Source of the DNA: Campylobacterales bacterium
GTDB lineage: Bacteria; Campylobacterota_A; Desulfurellia; JAADFJ01
Assembly (NCBI GenBank): GCA_027080125.1
Contig: JALWSW010000012.1
Span: forward strand, 1 to 9,478
Reading direction: 5' to 3'
Length of the DNA: 9,478 bases
Under the pieces are notes generated by a model. That model saw nothing but the letters and a program-made list of their open reading frames with translations. It was not told the origin of the DNA and ran no database searches. The position numbers and the translations under genes were made by a program. Within the stretch, counting starts at the first letter, position 1, and the number at the start of each line of letters is the position of its first letter. Shown piece after piece: positions 1 through 6,026 of this stretch.

Positions 1-1
1 G

Positions 2-1582
2 ACAGAAATAAGCGCGGGGCAGGCAGAAGCAGCCAGAAATGCAGGAATCAAAACTAAGCTCGGAACCAGAAATTTTGCAAGATTAGAATCAAAAATGGGA
101 AAACAGAAATTGGTTGATGAGATGAAACATTATGAAGATAAGGGGTTAAGTCCTGATCAGGCGGTTAATCGTATTGCCGGAAGCGAGGCAATTGGTCAGA
201 TTGTTTCTACCGAAGCAATAAAAAAAGAACAGGAAAAATATGGTATAGACAGTATGGCAGAGACAAAAGTTTTTGGTTTTCAGAAACAGCTTGCCGATAC
301 AAGGAATGTAGATCGGATAGCCGGGGAAACAGGACAGACGCGAGATCAGGTACTTCAAGAAGAAGTTGCCGGATTTTCAGGCACAATAGGCGAAAAAGAT
401 GCAGAATTTCTGAACAGGGCAACGGGAAAAAATATATTTCATGCGGGACAATATGTTAATTGGAGATATAACCCTAAAACAGGTAAAATCTCGGTTGCAG
501 AAGGTAAACATGGCACAAGCTATTCGGATTTGGATAATATTACCCTTCTTGGAGTTAAACATCCCGGTCTTGCTTACAATGGAGCTAAGCTTTTTGGGGG
601 AGATGGTGTAAGTGGCGCAGGACTGAATATGAAATGGAACGGCTCGTATTGGGAAGTTACAGGTTCTTTGTCTAAAGGTGATTTGGTAAATATGGCGCAT
701 AGATTACACAAAACCAAGTTTGGTAAAAATTTACTAACTGATATAAGCAAAGGTGATTATAGTAGAGGAGCTTTTATTAGTGTAATAGCGGATAAAAACG
801 GAAATATTAAAAAACTTAGTATGGATAATTTGCTTGCTGCAAAAAGCGGAAGTAGCGTTGACTACAAAAGCACGCATACAGGCGAAAGAAATTTTGAGTA
901 TTCAGACACTATTAAAGATAAAGGGCTTAGTCGTATATTAAGGAATGGATTTTCAGGGACAATATCAAAATCAGGAAGTTTTGAAATTATTAATGGAATT
1001 TTCAATCATGATGCGCTTGGAAAACTTATAAAAGCCGGTGTATTTGGTACAGGGAACGATCCTGCACGACTAACAGCGGAAAAAGCTTTTGCGGAAGGTA
1101 AAGGTAAAGGTTTGCAAGTAAATATGGTGGAAAATTCTGGAACCGGTGCATTCTACAATGTAAAAGGTAGCGATGTTAAGGCGGTAGATATAAGCAGTTC
1201 AGGGAATAGTAGTAAAAAGCTGGACGAAGGAAACTACACTTATAAAGGAAAGACCTATCAGTTCGGCAATGCTTTGGGAAGCAATCTCGAAGCATTCTTA
1301 TCAGATCCAAACAATAAGGCAGCACAAGCTGAGTTTGAAAAATCGTACGCAGGTTTTTTGGAAGGGCATAGCGGTGATACGAATTATATCGATGCGCTGA
1401 ATTCTTATGTTGCGACGGAAACAACTGGCATTGTGAGTAAGAAACTTGGGGTAAAGAGGCAGGCAGAAGGTAAAATTAACGGATCGGCAGGAGCAAAAAC
1501 ACCAGGCGGCAAAAGTGTTAGTGCCAAGGCTGGTGTTGATTTGACAAAACAAAGAACAGCCAAATTCAGACTCTACCTATGA
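2..1582 (+). CDS. TraG-like conjugative transfer protein, C-terminal part, cut short by the CRISPR array
   Basis: The reading frame is open from the window edge through the first internal ATG at 95, so the true start lies upstream and only the last 526 codons or so are seen. The protein is hydrophilic, with no membrane segment. It is charged and helical early on (around FARLESKMGKQKLVDEM), then rich in Gly, Ser, Asn and Lys with short beta-like stretches such as FHAGQYVNWRYNPKTGKI. This resembles the soluble C-terminal region of F-type TraG mating-pair proteins, but I recognise the style rather than a diagnostic motif, so the name is tentative. The frame runs straight into repeat 1 at 1564. 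The last five codons (FRLYL) and the TGA at 1580-1582 are repeat sequence, so the natural C-terminus is missing. GC content looks higher than in the cas genes, fitting a different origin. That this is real coding sequence is much surer than its product name. Confidence 0.6.
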   Translation, partial: TEISAGQAEAARNAGIKTKLGTRNFARLESKMGKQKLVDEMKHYEDKGLSPDQAVNRIAGSEAIGQIVSTEAIKKEQEKYGIDSMAETKVFGFQKQLADTRNVDRIAGETGQTRDQVLQEEVAGFSGTIGEKDAEFLNRATGKNIFHAGQYVNWRYNPKTGKISVAEGKHGTSYSDLDNITLLGVKHPGLAYNGAKLFGGDGVSGAGLNMKWNGSYWEVTGSLSKGDLVNMAHRLHKTKFGKNLLTDISKGDYSRGAFISVIADKNGNIKKLSMDNLLAAKSGSSVDYKSTHTGERNFEYSDTIKDKGLSRILRNGFSGTISKSGSFEIINGIFNHDALGKLIKAGVFGTGNDPARLTAEKAFAEGKGKGLQVNMVENSGTGAFYNVKGSDVKAVDISSSGNSSKKLDEGNYTYKGKTYQFGNALGSNLEAFLSDPNNKAAQAEFEKSYAGFLEGHSGDTNYIDALNSYVATETTGIVSKKLGVKRQAEGKINGSAGAKTPGGKSVSAKAGVDLTKQRTAKFRLYL

Positions 1583-1862
1583 GGAATTGAAACACGGAAG
1601 ATGCGGTGGTAACTACGGACGATGATCTCAATTCAGACTCTACCTATGAGGAATTGAAACCAGCGTTGATTTTGAGTAATCCGCTTTTTATGTCATTTTC
1701 ATTCAGACTCTACCTATGAGGAATTGAAACCTGATACATTTCATCAGTAACACCGTCAGTTAACACCATTCAGACTCTACCTATGAGGAATTGAAACATG
1801 ATCACATAGGAACCTACTTTGGGCAAAGAAAAATTCAGACTCTACCTATGAGGAATTGAAAC

Positions 1863-1899
1863 CGAAGGGTGTGCAGGGTATCTTGAAAACTGGCGGGCA
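1863..1899 (+). other. Spacer 5, near-twin of spacer 8
   Basis: This 37-nt spacer matches spacer 8 (2065-2100) over 36 aligned bases with three differences, at spacer positions 1 (C/T), 10 (T/C) and 34 (G/A). They share the same orientation and register. The differences fall in one codon phase and are silent in one frame on each strand, which suggests two variants of the same protein-coding target. Confidence 0.9.
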
Positions 1900-2064
1900 A
1901 TTCAGACTCTACCTATGAGGAATTGAAACAGTGACTCGAGGAGGAAAATGGAAACACTTGGATTGCCATTCAGACTCTACCTATGAGGAATTGAAACTGC
2001 GATAATTTTGTAAACCTTCATCTTCAACCTCCTTATTCAGACTCTACCTATGAGGAATTGAAAC

Positions 2065-2100
2065 TGAAGGGTGCGCAGGGTATCTTGAAAACTGGCGAGC
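2065..2100 (+). other. Spacer 8, near-twin of spacer 5
   Basis: This 36-nt partner of spacer 5 shares the inner run CAGGGTATCTTGAAAACTGG exactly. The neighbouring spacers (4, 6, 7 and 9) are unrelated, so this is not a duplicated block of the array. Spacer 5's extra terminal A abuts the repeat, so the two protospacers may differ by one base at that edge. Confidence 0.9.
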
Positions 2101-2204
2101 ATTCAGACTCTACCTATGAGGAATTGAAACTCCGGTCGCTGATATATCAGATGAAATCCCTTTCCGATTCAGACTCTACCTATGAGGAATTGAAACATAT
2201 AACT

Positions 2205-2226
2205 GGCAGAGTCTTTCGGCTCTGCC
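2205..2226 (+). other. Inverted repeat inside spacer 10
   Basis: GGCAGAG is followed by an 8-nt centre and CTCTGCC. In RNA the stem extends to nine pairs (GGCAGAGUC with GGCUCUGCC, one U-G pair) around a UUUC loop. The spacer may come from a hairpin such as a phage terminator. Its crRNA guide would fold on itself. Confidence 0.7.
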
Positions 2227-2299
2227 ATAATTGATTCAGACTCTACCTATGAGGAATTGAAACAGCAAAATAACAAAACAGGAGGTAGAAATGAGGTAT

Positions 2300-2329
2300 A
2301 TTCAGACTCTACCTATGAGGAATTGCCCG
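2300..2329 (+). repeat. Degenerate terminal CRISPR repeat
   Basis: The first 26 bases match the consensus exactly. The last four, AAAC in every other copy, are CCCG here. A decayed repeat at one end normally marks the leader-distal end, which supports rightward transcription. Any crRNA starting from this repeat would carry a broken handle. Confidence 0.9.
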
Positions 2330-2427
2330 CCTTCACAGAAGTTGTGGCGGATATAATATATGAGTTTATAATCTCCAAAATCCGTCGTAGCCTTGATAGC
2401 AGGAAAAACCCAACCTATACAAACTGA
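2326..2427 (+). pseudogene. Open 33-codon stretch after the array, possible 3' remnant of the interrupted gene
   Basis: Read from the first base after the matching part of the last repeat, this frame begins PAFTEVVADIIYEF, continues IISKIRRSLDS and ends with TGA at 2425-2427. It has no start codon and overlaps the 3' end of cas2 on the other strand. The composition looks protein-like. If the TraG-like frame entered the repeat one base earlier, it would read through a single repeat copy as NSDSTYEEL and on into this stretch. A 33-codon open frame arises easily by chance, so this is only a suggestion that the array sits inside one original gene. Confidence 0.2.
2327..2350. other. Imperfect hairpin just after the array
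   Basis: CCGCC at 2327-2331 pairs with GGCGG at 2346-2350. ACA at 2335-2337 can also pair with TGT at 2343-2345 if TTC bulges out, leaving a GAAGT loop. It sits between the converging array and cas operon, where a terminator would be useful, but no T-run follows on either strand. I see no stronger element in the 85 bp between array and cas2. Confidence 0.25.
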
Positions 2428-2681
2428 ATATCGTCCTTTTTGTCCTGCCCGTAAACCAGCCGTTTTGTATATTTTGTTGTTCTGAATTGATAAGCAATCA
2501 CCGAATCGCCCTCATTAACTTTTATAATTTTGTTAATCTCATAAATCAATTTTTCATATTTTGCTGTAGATATTTCACCTTCGAATACGGAATTTTGCAC
2601 CCATTGAAGATACTTTCGGCAGATTTTCAGCATCTTGGCGCATCGCTTTTCGCCAACATCGTAATATAAAATTATAAACAT
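2415..2681 (-). CDS. cas2: CRISPR-associated endoribonuclease/integrase subunit Cas2
   Basis: Cas2 is the dimeric core that holds two Cas1 dimers in the spacer-integration complex. The 88-residue length is normal. The N-terminus MFIILYYDVGEKR is the family's first beta strand, with the conserved Asp at residue 8 followed by a basic stretch. RKYLQWVQNSVFEGEIS is the classic central signature, and a late DSVIAYQF strand completes the ferredoxin-like fold. The start lies one base after the cas1 stop (TGA, A, ATG), with no Shine-Dalgarno of its own, so translation should depend on cas1. It is the last gene of the leftward operon, and its 3' end faces the array across about 85 bp. The sequence style is that of Cas2 proteins from I-B-like loci. 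Identification is firm. Confidence 0.97.
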   Translation of the reverse strand: MFIILYYDVGEKRCAKMLKICRKYLQWVQNSVFEGEISTAKYEKLIYEINKIIKVNEGDSVIAYQFRTTKYTKRLVYGQDKKDDIQFV

Positions 2682-2682
2682 T

Positions 2683-3678
2683 TCACCAATCCATCACAAA
2701 CGGTTTATACTCTTTTTCGCCCAAAAAATGCTTTTCCAATTTATACAATTCAAGCCTTATAAGGCGGCGATAACTGACTTGTCTTTTCAAAGTCGAATGT
2801 TTTATCGTCTGCTTCAATTTCTCATCCATATATGTTAAAAATTTCTTTCTGCCTTTATCGTTGAGCACAATCCCCTTGAGCATTTTTTCAAAATCAGCAG
2901 GCGTAATTATGCCTTTATTTATCAATGCAAAAATTGTTCTATCACCAATAACGGGCTTGAAAATTTCAGCCACATCAAGATTGAGTGTGAATCTTCTGAA
3001 ATTTGTCGAATGCAAAAATCCTATTCTCGGGTCAAGATGCGTCTGATAAATCTCACTGAGGCAATAAGTATAAATCATAGAATTTGAAAAACTGATCAGT
3101 GCATTTATAGAATCGGTCGGTGGGCGTCTGTTTCGCTCGGAAAATCTGAATGCATCGTTCTCGATTATGGCGTTGATACCCTGATAATAGGTCTGCTTTA
3201 TCTGTCCTTCAATTGCCATAGACGCATCAATTCCGTTTTGCTTGTCAAGCTCAATCAATAAACGCTCTATTTCAGATATCTGACTGCCAAGCGTTTTGCC
3301 TCGTCTTTCATAATATTTTAATATTTTAAGGCAATTTTTTGCCGCTCCTTCGATAAATCTTTTAGCAATAAAAACCCTTTTCTCACTGTCCATATAATAG
3401 GCGGCCTGCTTTAATATCATAAAACCGGAGTTGTAATGCTCGCGCGGATAGAAACTGCCGGCATAATAATCGTAATAGTTGAAGTAATGCAGAATAATCT
3501 CTTTTTGGGCAAGAAAATTCAGCATTTTCGTATTAAGATCGATTTCGCCAAAGGCAAATATCTCTTTTGTATTTTCAACAGGAATAAATTTTCTAACGCC
3601 TTCCTCATTTTCAAAAAAGAGCGTATTATCTTTGCGCTTTAACCTGCCGTTTGAAAAGATGTAAATCGTTTTTTTCAT
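2683..3678 (-). CDS. cas1: CRISPR-associated integrase Cas1 (I-B-like)
   Basis: Cas1 is the metal-dependent integrase that inserts new spacers at the leader-repeat junction. At 331 residues it is full length. The N-terminal beta domain (residues 1-75) opens MKKTIYIFSNGRLKRKDNTL, as in type I-B Cas1. The helical catalytic domain carries Glu157 (in MAIEGQIKQTYY), His223 (in LHSTNFRRF) and the acidic pair Asp235/Glu238 (in LNLDVAEIF), the expected metal ligands. There is no fused reverse transcriptase, so uptake from RNA is not indicated. The ATG overlaps the csx20 stop as ATGA and has no clear Shine-Dalgarno, pointing to coupled translation. With cas2 it forms a complete adaptation module, yet the array it should extend lacks a visible leader. 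Identification is firm; the I-B affinity is from recalled family sequences. Confidence 0.97.
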   Translation of the reverse strand: MKKTIYIFSNGRLKRKDNTLFFENEEGVRKFIPVENTKEIFAFGEIDLNTKMLNFLAQKEIILHYFNYYDYYAGSFYPREHYNSGFMILKQAAYYMDSEKRVFIAKRFIEGAAKNCLKILKYYERRGKTLGSQISEIERLLIELDKQNGIDASMAIEGQIKQTYYQGINAIIENDAFRFSERNRRPPTDSINALISFSNSMIYTYCLSEIYQTHLDPRIGFLHSTNFRRFTLNLDVAEIFKPVIGDRTIFALINKGIITPADFEKMLKGIVLNDKGRKKFLTYMDEKLKQTIKHSTLKRQVSYRRLIRLELYKLEKHFLGEKEYKPFVMDW

Positions 3679-4064
3679 CTGTATCTTGTATATCGTCTAA
3701 ACATCACATGTTTGAAATAGTGAGTCATTTTGGTAAAACTGCTCTCGCCTTCGCTTTTTGCCAGTCTTGCTGTTGTTGCATAGATAGGAATTCTGCTGTT
3801 TACTATACACCAATCAACAACCGCAAAGGTCGCTCCAAAATCGCCCTCGACCAATACATAATCACCTGATTTTGAATTCTCACCCAGATATTTAATAAAT
3901 TTGCTTATGTCTTTGTCTATACTTTCTTCTGCCGGAATGTTTGACCATATTTTTTGCAGATGAGCAGGCAAATAAATAATATTATCTATCATGAGCCTCG
4001 TTTTTGCTTCTTCTATCTGCTTTGAGGTAAGAGTATGAGAGAAAAGAAGATAAAGATCAGGCAT
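3675..4064 (-). CDS. csx20: Csx20-family protein, predicted cyclic-oligoadenylate ring nuclease
   Basis: This 129-residue protein matches the recalled Csx20 pattern: LYLLFSHTLT at the N-terminus (residues 4-13), LPAHLQKIWSNIP (32-44), GDYVLVEGDFGATF (67-80), PIYATTAR (93-100) and a C-terminal HYFKHVMFRRY (115-125). Comparative genomics places Csx20 with small CARF-like proteins of type III loci thought to cleave cyclic oligoadenylate, which would switch off CARF-HEPN nucleases. The activity of this protein is inferred. No membrane segment or extra domain is visible. Its start overlaps the tail of a CARF-gene remnant by 8 bp, with a weak AGGA nine bases upstream. Its stop overlaps the cas1 start as ATGA. 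The placement ties signal removal to the adaptation genes rather than to the effector four genes upstream. Confidence 0.8.
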   Translation of the reverse strand: MPDLYLLFSHTLTSKQIEEAKTRLMIDNIIYLPAHLQKIWSNIPAEESIDKDISKFIKYLGENSKSGDYVLVEGDFGATFAVVDWCIVNSRIPIYATTARLAKSEGESSFTKMTHYFKHVMFRRYTRYR

Positions 4065-4224
4065 TGTTTTTAGTCCTGCCCAATTTGGCAGATTTAATAT
4101 ATTTGCGTAACGCTTTGGAAATAAATCTTTTGCAATAAAGCCTGCCTTCTATCTCATACTTGGCTGAGCTATATTTGCCCTTTTTGGCCACACCGGTTAG
4201 CGAGGTAATCAAAATTTTGGACAT
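4057..4224 (-). pseudogene. N-terminal remnant of a second CARF-domain effector gene
   Basis: Between cmr6 and csx20 lies a 55-codon reading frame. It begins MSKILITSLTG, then has KYSSAKYEIEGRLY and FISKALRKYI, and ends KNNA with TGA inside the csx20 start region. This is the layout of the first strand and helix of Csx1/TM1812-type CARF proteins, which open with an ISxLGTG-like loop, a Y-x-x-A-x-Y segment, a G-x-x-Y pair and an FI-x-x-AL helix. Here the loop is SLTG instead of SLGTG. The rest of the CARF domain, the DxTHG motif and any nuclease domain are absent. It starts 18 bp after the cmr6 stop without a Shine-Dalgarno. It is best read as the scar of a deleted effector gene. A genuine small protein is possible but less likely. 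Confidence 0.55.
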
Positions 4225-4242
4225 CTGTTTAATGTATGATTT

Positions 4243-5607
4243 TTATCGCATTTCCTGATATTTTTTCCACTTCTTTTTGAGTTTTTTCCCTCCAAGCTTT
4301 CTTACGATTTTACCAACTTTGTTCTCTAATGAGGCAAGATCGGCTTTTATCGAATCATTATGCTCTGCTACAAACTTATACAGCTCAAACGATTTATTTG
4401 CAATTCCAATATCTTTATTATTGTTTTTCAGCAATTCAACCGTTTTAAAATCGAAAAAAGTATTTAAAATAAGATTTCCGTATTGAGTATCCTGCGCATG
4501 CTGCTTGTAATAAGCAATTATCTTGTCAAAATAATAACTATCAATCTGCTTTCCGTTTCCAGCATCCTTTAATTTTTGTGTGAGAATGTCCTTCTCGCTT
4601 TTGGGTTTCTCTTCGCTTAATACCGTTTCGTCTGATTTTTTCTTATCAGGCATGCTGAAATAACCGTATCCAACCGCTGTTTTTGCTCCAACTCCATGCA
4701 TAGTCAGCACTTTCTGCATATTTTCATAAGCTATATCGAGCAAATCTTTATCTTGCGATTCAATATTGCCAACAACGGTATTATTTTCAGGTTTAATTCC
4801 AATTATAAATTGAAATGGCGTATTGGCGACTGTCAAAAAGTGAATCGGAACAGGACTGTGATAATCAGCTGGAGCTGCCTCTCCTTTATAATACTGAGCA
4901 TAATGAGGATTCATGATATCAGGCTCAATTTTGGGATCCTCAAGCGGAAACGCATCGAAAAAGATTACATTTCCGGAAGTTTTTTGCGTGCCAAAAATCT
5001 TTTGGAAAGTTGCAATCTCAGCCTTATTGTCGTTGAAATAATCGTAGAGGACTCTTGCAGGCGCTTTATTTTTTACGGCAAATTGCTTTCTGAATCTGTC
5101 ATATTCGATATTATTGTCTCTTTCCATATCAAAATCCGTAAGCACTTTTTCTATAATATTAATCTGATTTATATCGTCTATTGCGGTTTTCTCATATAGG
5201 CTGCTTATGAAAAAGCCTCTGCTTATACCCTTGATGGCGCTTGCCGGAATATAGGGAAACCCATATATATGATGCAGGGTAATAGAGGTTTCATAAACCG
5301 ATTCATTGCCAAGTCCAACTACAAGACGCCAATCAGGTGTTAGTTTTGTCGATTTGATTGTCAATCCCAATTTCTCTATGGATGCTTTGAGTCGCCTGGC
5401 AATATTTTGTATATCGATTTTCGAGAAATCCGCCTTTACATCAAATATGATTTTATCTTTTTTATCGGTTTTGAAAAATACAAACTTGCTTTCTTTTTCA
5501 TCATATATAGCAGCTTTATTCAGTTTTAGTGAAAAGTTCTCAATGTCAGAGTATTTTAACTTTTCCCTTATATCTTTGGGAAGTTTTGTTTTTTTTATAA
5601 GGTTCAT
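4243..5607 (-). CDS. cmr6: Cmr6, RAMP subunit of the type III-B complex, with long C-terminal extension
   Basis: Cmr6 sits at the crRNA 3' (head) end of the Cmr complex. The core is recognisable: GNESVYETSITLHHIYGFPY (residues 100-119) leading into IPASAIKGISRGFF, then GNVIFFDAFPL (212-222), the Cmr6-typical NPHYAQYYKG (233-242) and HSPVPIHFLTV (250-260). The RAMP glycine-rich loop GVGAKTAVGYGYF is at 305-317. A further 135 or so residues follow, Lys/Glu-rich and mainly helical, ending in a very basic KKLKKKWKKYQ. At 454 residues the protein is longer than usual for Cmr6, roughly 250-350. Translation starts 7 bases after a perfect AGGAGG (5615-5620) that overlaps the cmr5 stop. The extension has no motif I recognise; its basic end could touch RNA, which is a guess. 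Confidence 0.93.
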   Translation of the reverse strand: MNLIKKTKLPKDIREKLKYSDIENFSLKLNKAAIYDEKESKFVFFKTDKKDKIIFDVKADFSKIDIQNIARRLKASIEKLGLTIKSTKLTPDWRLVVGLGNESVYETSITLHHIYGFPYIPASAIKGISRGFFISSLYEKTAIDDINQINIIEKVLTDFDMERDNNIEYDRFRKQFAVKNKAPARVLYDYFNDNKAEIATFQKIFGTQKTSGNVIFFDAFPLEDPKIEPDIMNPHYAQYYKGEAAPADYHSPVPIHFLTVANTPFQFIIGIKPENNTVVGNIESQDKDLLDIAYENMQKVLTMHGVGAKTAVGYGYFSMPDKKKSDETVLSEEKPKSEKDILTQKLKDAGNGKQIDSYYFDKIIAYYKQHAQDTQYGNLILNTFFDFKTVELLKNNNKDIGIANKSFELYKFVAEHNDSIKADLASLENKVGKIVRKLGGKKLKKKWKKYQEMR

Positions 5608-5618
5608 CTTCCTGCCTC

Positions 5619-6026
5619 CTAAGTTTCACTGCTTTCAATCAAGCCTTCAGCAAATCTTCTGAGCCACTTGAAAAATGCCAAAACTTCAATGGTTAAGGCA
5701 CGATATTGCGGCGGATCATCAAATGAAATTATTTTTACGCTCAAATCTTTAAATGACTTTATATTCTTGGCATCCGGCAAAATCTCTTTATCGTCATTTT
5801 TCAGCCATTCTAAAACCTGTTCACCAATAAGTTCATAAGTTCCGCCTTTTGAAAACATAAAGGCAAATGTAGACCCCAATCCGTTGGTTTTGATAAGCAT
5901 CGGTATTTTTTTTACATACGACCTATAATCTGACTTTTTATCAAGTTCGCTCCCCTTTTTCGCACATTCAAAAGCAAACTCTGCTCTGCCCTGCTCCAAT
6001 CCTTTTACTACGGTTCTCTCACTCAT
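5619..6026 (-). CDS. cmr5: Cmr5, small helical subunit of the type III-B complex
   Basis: Cmr5 is the small all-helical subunit that lines the filament opposite Cmr4 and helps hold the target RNA. The 135-residue length fits. Diagnostic stretches are SYVKKIPMLIKTNGLGSTFA (residues 36-55), followed by FMFSKGG, and near the C-terminus PPQYRALTIEVLAFFKWL, followed by RRFAEGL. Its first 8 bp overlap the end of cmr4. GGGGAG at 6033-6038 lies 6 bases before the ATG, inside cmr4. The cmr6 ribosome site overlaps its stop codon. No catalytic residues are expected. Identification is firm. Confidence 0.95.
   Translation of the reverse strand: MSERTVVKGLEQGRAEFAFECAKKGSELDKKSDYRSYVKKIPMLIKTNGLGSTFAFMFSKGGTYELIGEQVLEWLKNDDKEILPDAKNIKSFKDLSVKIISFDDPPQYRALTIEVLAFFKWLRRFAEGLIESSET

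Larger units (their letters stand above)
1564..2329 (+). CRISPR. CRISPR array, 12 repeats of 30 bp and 11 spacers
   Basis: Repeats start at 1564, 1631, 1701, 1768, 1833, 1900, 1968, 2035, 2101, 2167, 2234 and 2300. Repeats 1-11 are identical, beginning ATTCAGACTC and ending TACCTATGAGGAATTGAAAC. Spacer lengths in order are 37, 40, 37, 35, 37, 38, 37, 36, 36, 37 and 36 nt. The final ATTGAAAC is the usual 8-nt 5' handle of crRNAs cut by Cas6, so the array is read rightward. The degenerate last repeat at the right end agrees. The leader should therefore be just left of 1564, but that DNA is the TraG-like coding sequence and is not AT-rich. A lone TTGACA at 1541-1546 has no matching -10 box. From memory, the last 20 bases of the repeat equal the type I-B repeat of Clostridium thermocellum. 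Spacers 5 and 8 are near-identical. No cas6 is in the window, so processing must rely on one encoded elsewhere. Confidence 0.98.

Noticed and set aside
377..700. Minus-strand reading frame of 107 codons opposite the TraG-like gene
   Set aside because: Its Cys-, Ile- and Phe-rich composition and lack of any motif fit an antisense shadow of the plus-strand coding sequence.
1541..1569. TTGACA at 1541-1546 as a -35 box for a promoter driving the array
   Set aside because: At 17 bp spacing the -10 position is ATTCAG, which matches TATAAT at only two of six bases, and the hexamer lies inside coding sequence.
1863..2100. Spacers 5 and 8 as an internal duplication of the array
   Set aside because: The neighbouring spacers are not duplicated, and the three differences are confined to one codon phase while the repeats between are identical, which fits separate acquisitions better.
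2131..2166. Spacer 9 as a target in a single-stranded DNA-binding protein tail (plus frame reads PVADISDEIPF)
   Set aside because: SSB tails end with a stop right after IPF, whereas here the next bases are CG, and other frames on both strands are also open.
1559..2340. The repeat arising from native traG sequence by off-target Cas1-Cas2 integration (a newborn array)
   Set aside because: The repeat core TACCTATGAGGAATTGAAAC belongs to a known CRISPR repeat family as I recall it, which a chance gene sequence would not match, and the terminal copy lacks the AAAC of the other eleven.
2326..2414. The AT-rich gap, including TATAAT at 2352-2357, as the array leader with the array read leftward
   Set aside because: The repeat adjoining this gap is the degenerate one, and ATTGAAAC must be at the 3' end of the repeat for a normal crRNA handle, so this is the leader-distal side. 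No -35 box fits the TATAAT either.
4696..5199. A 167-codon plus-strand reading frame opposite cmr6
   Set aside because: It lies wholly opposite a firmly identified gene, is rich in Ile, Phe and Ser as expected of an antisense shadow, and shows no domain.
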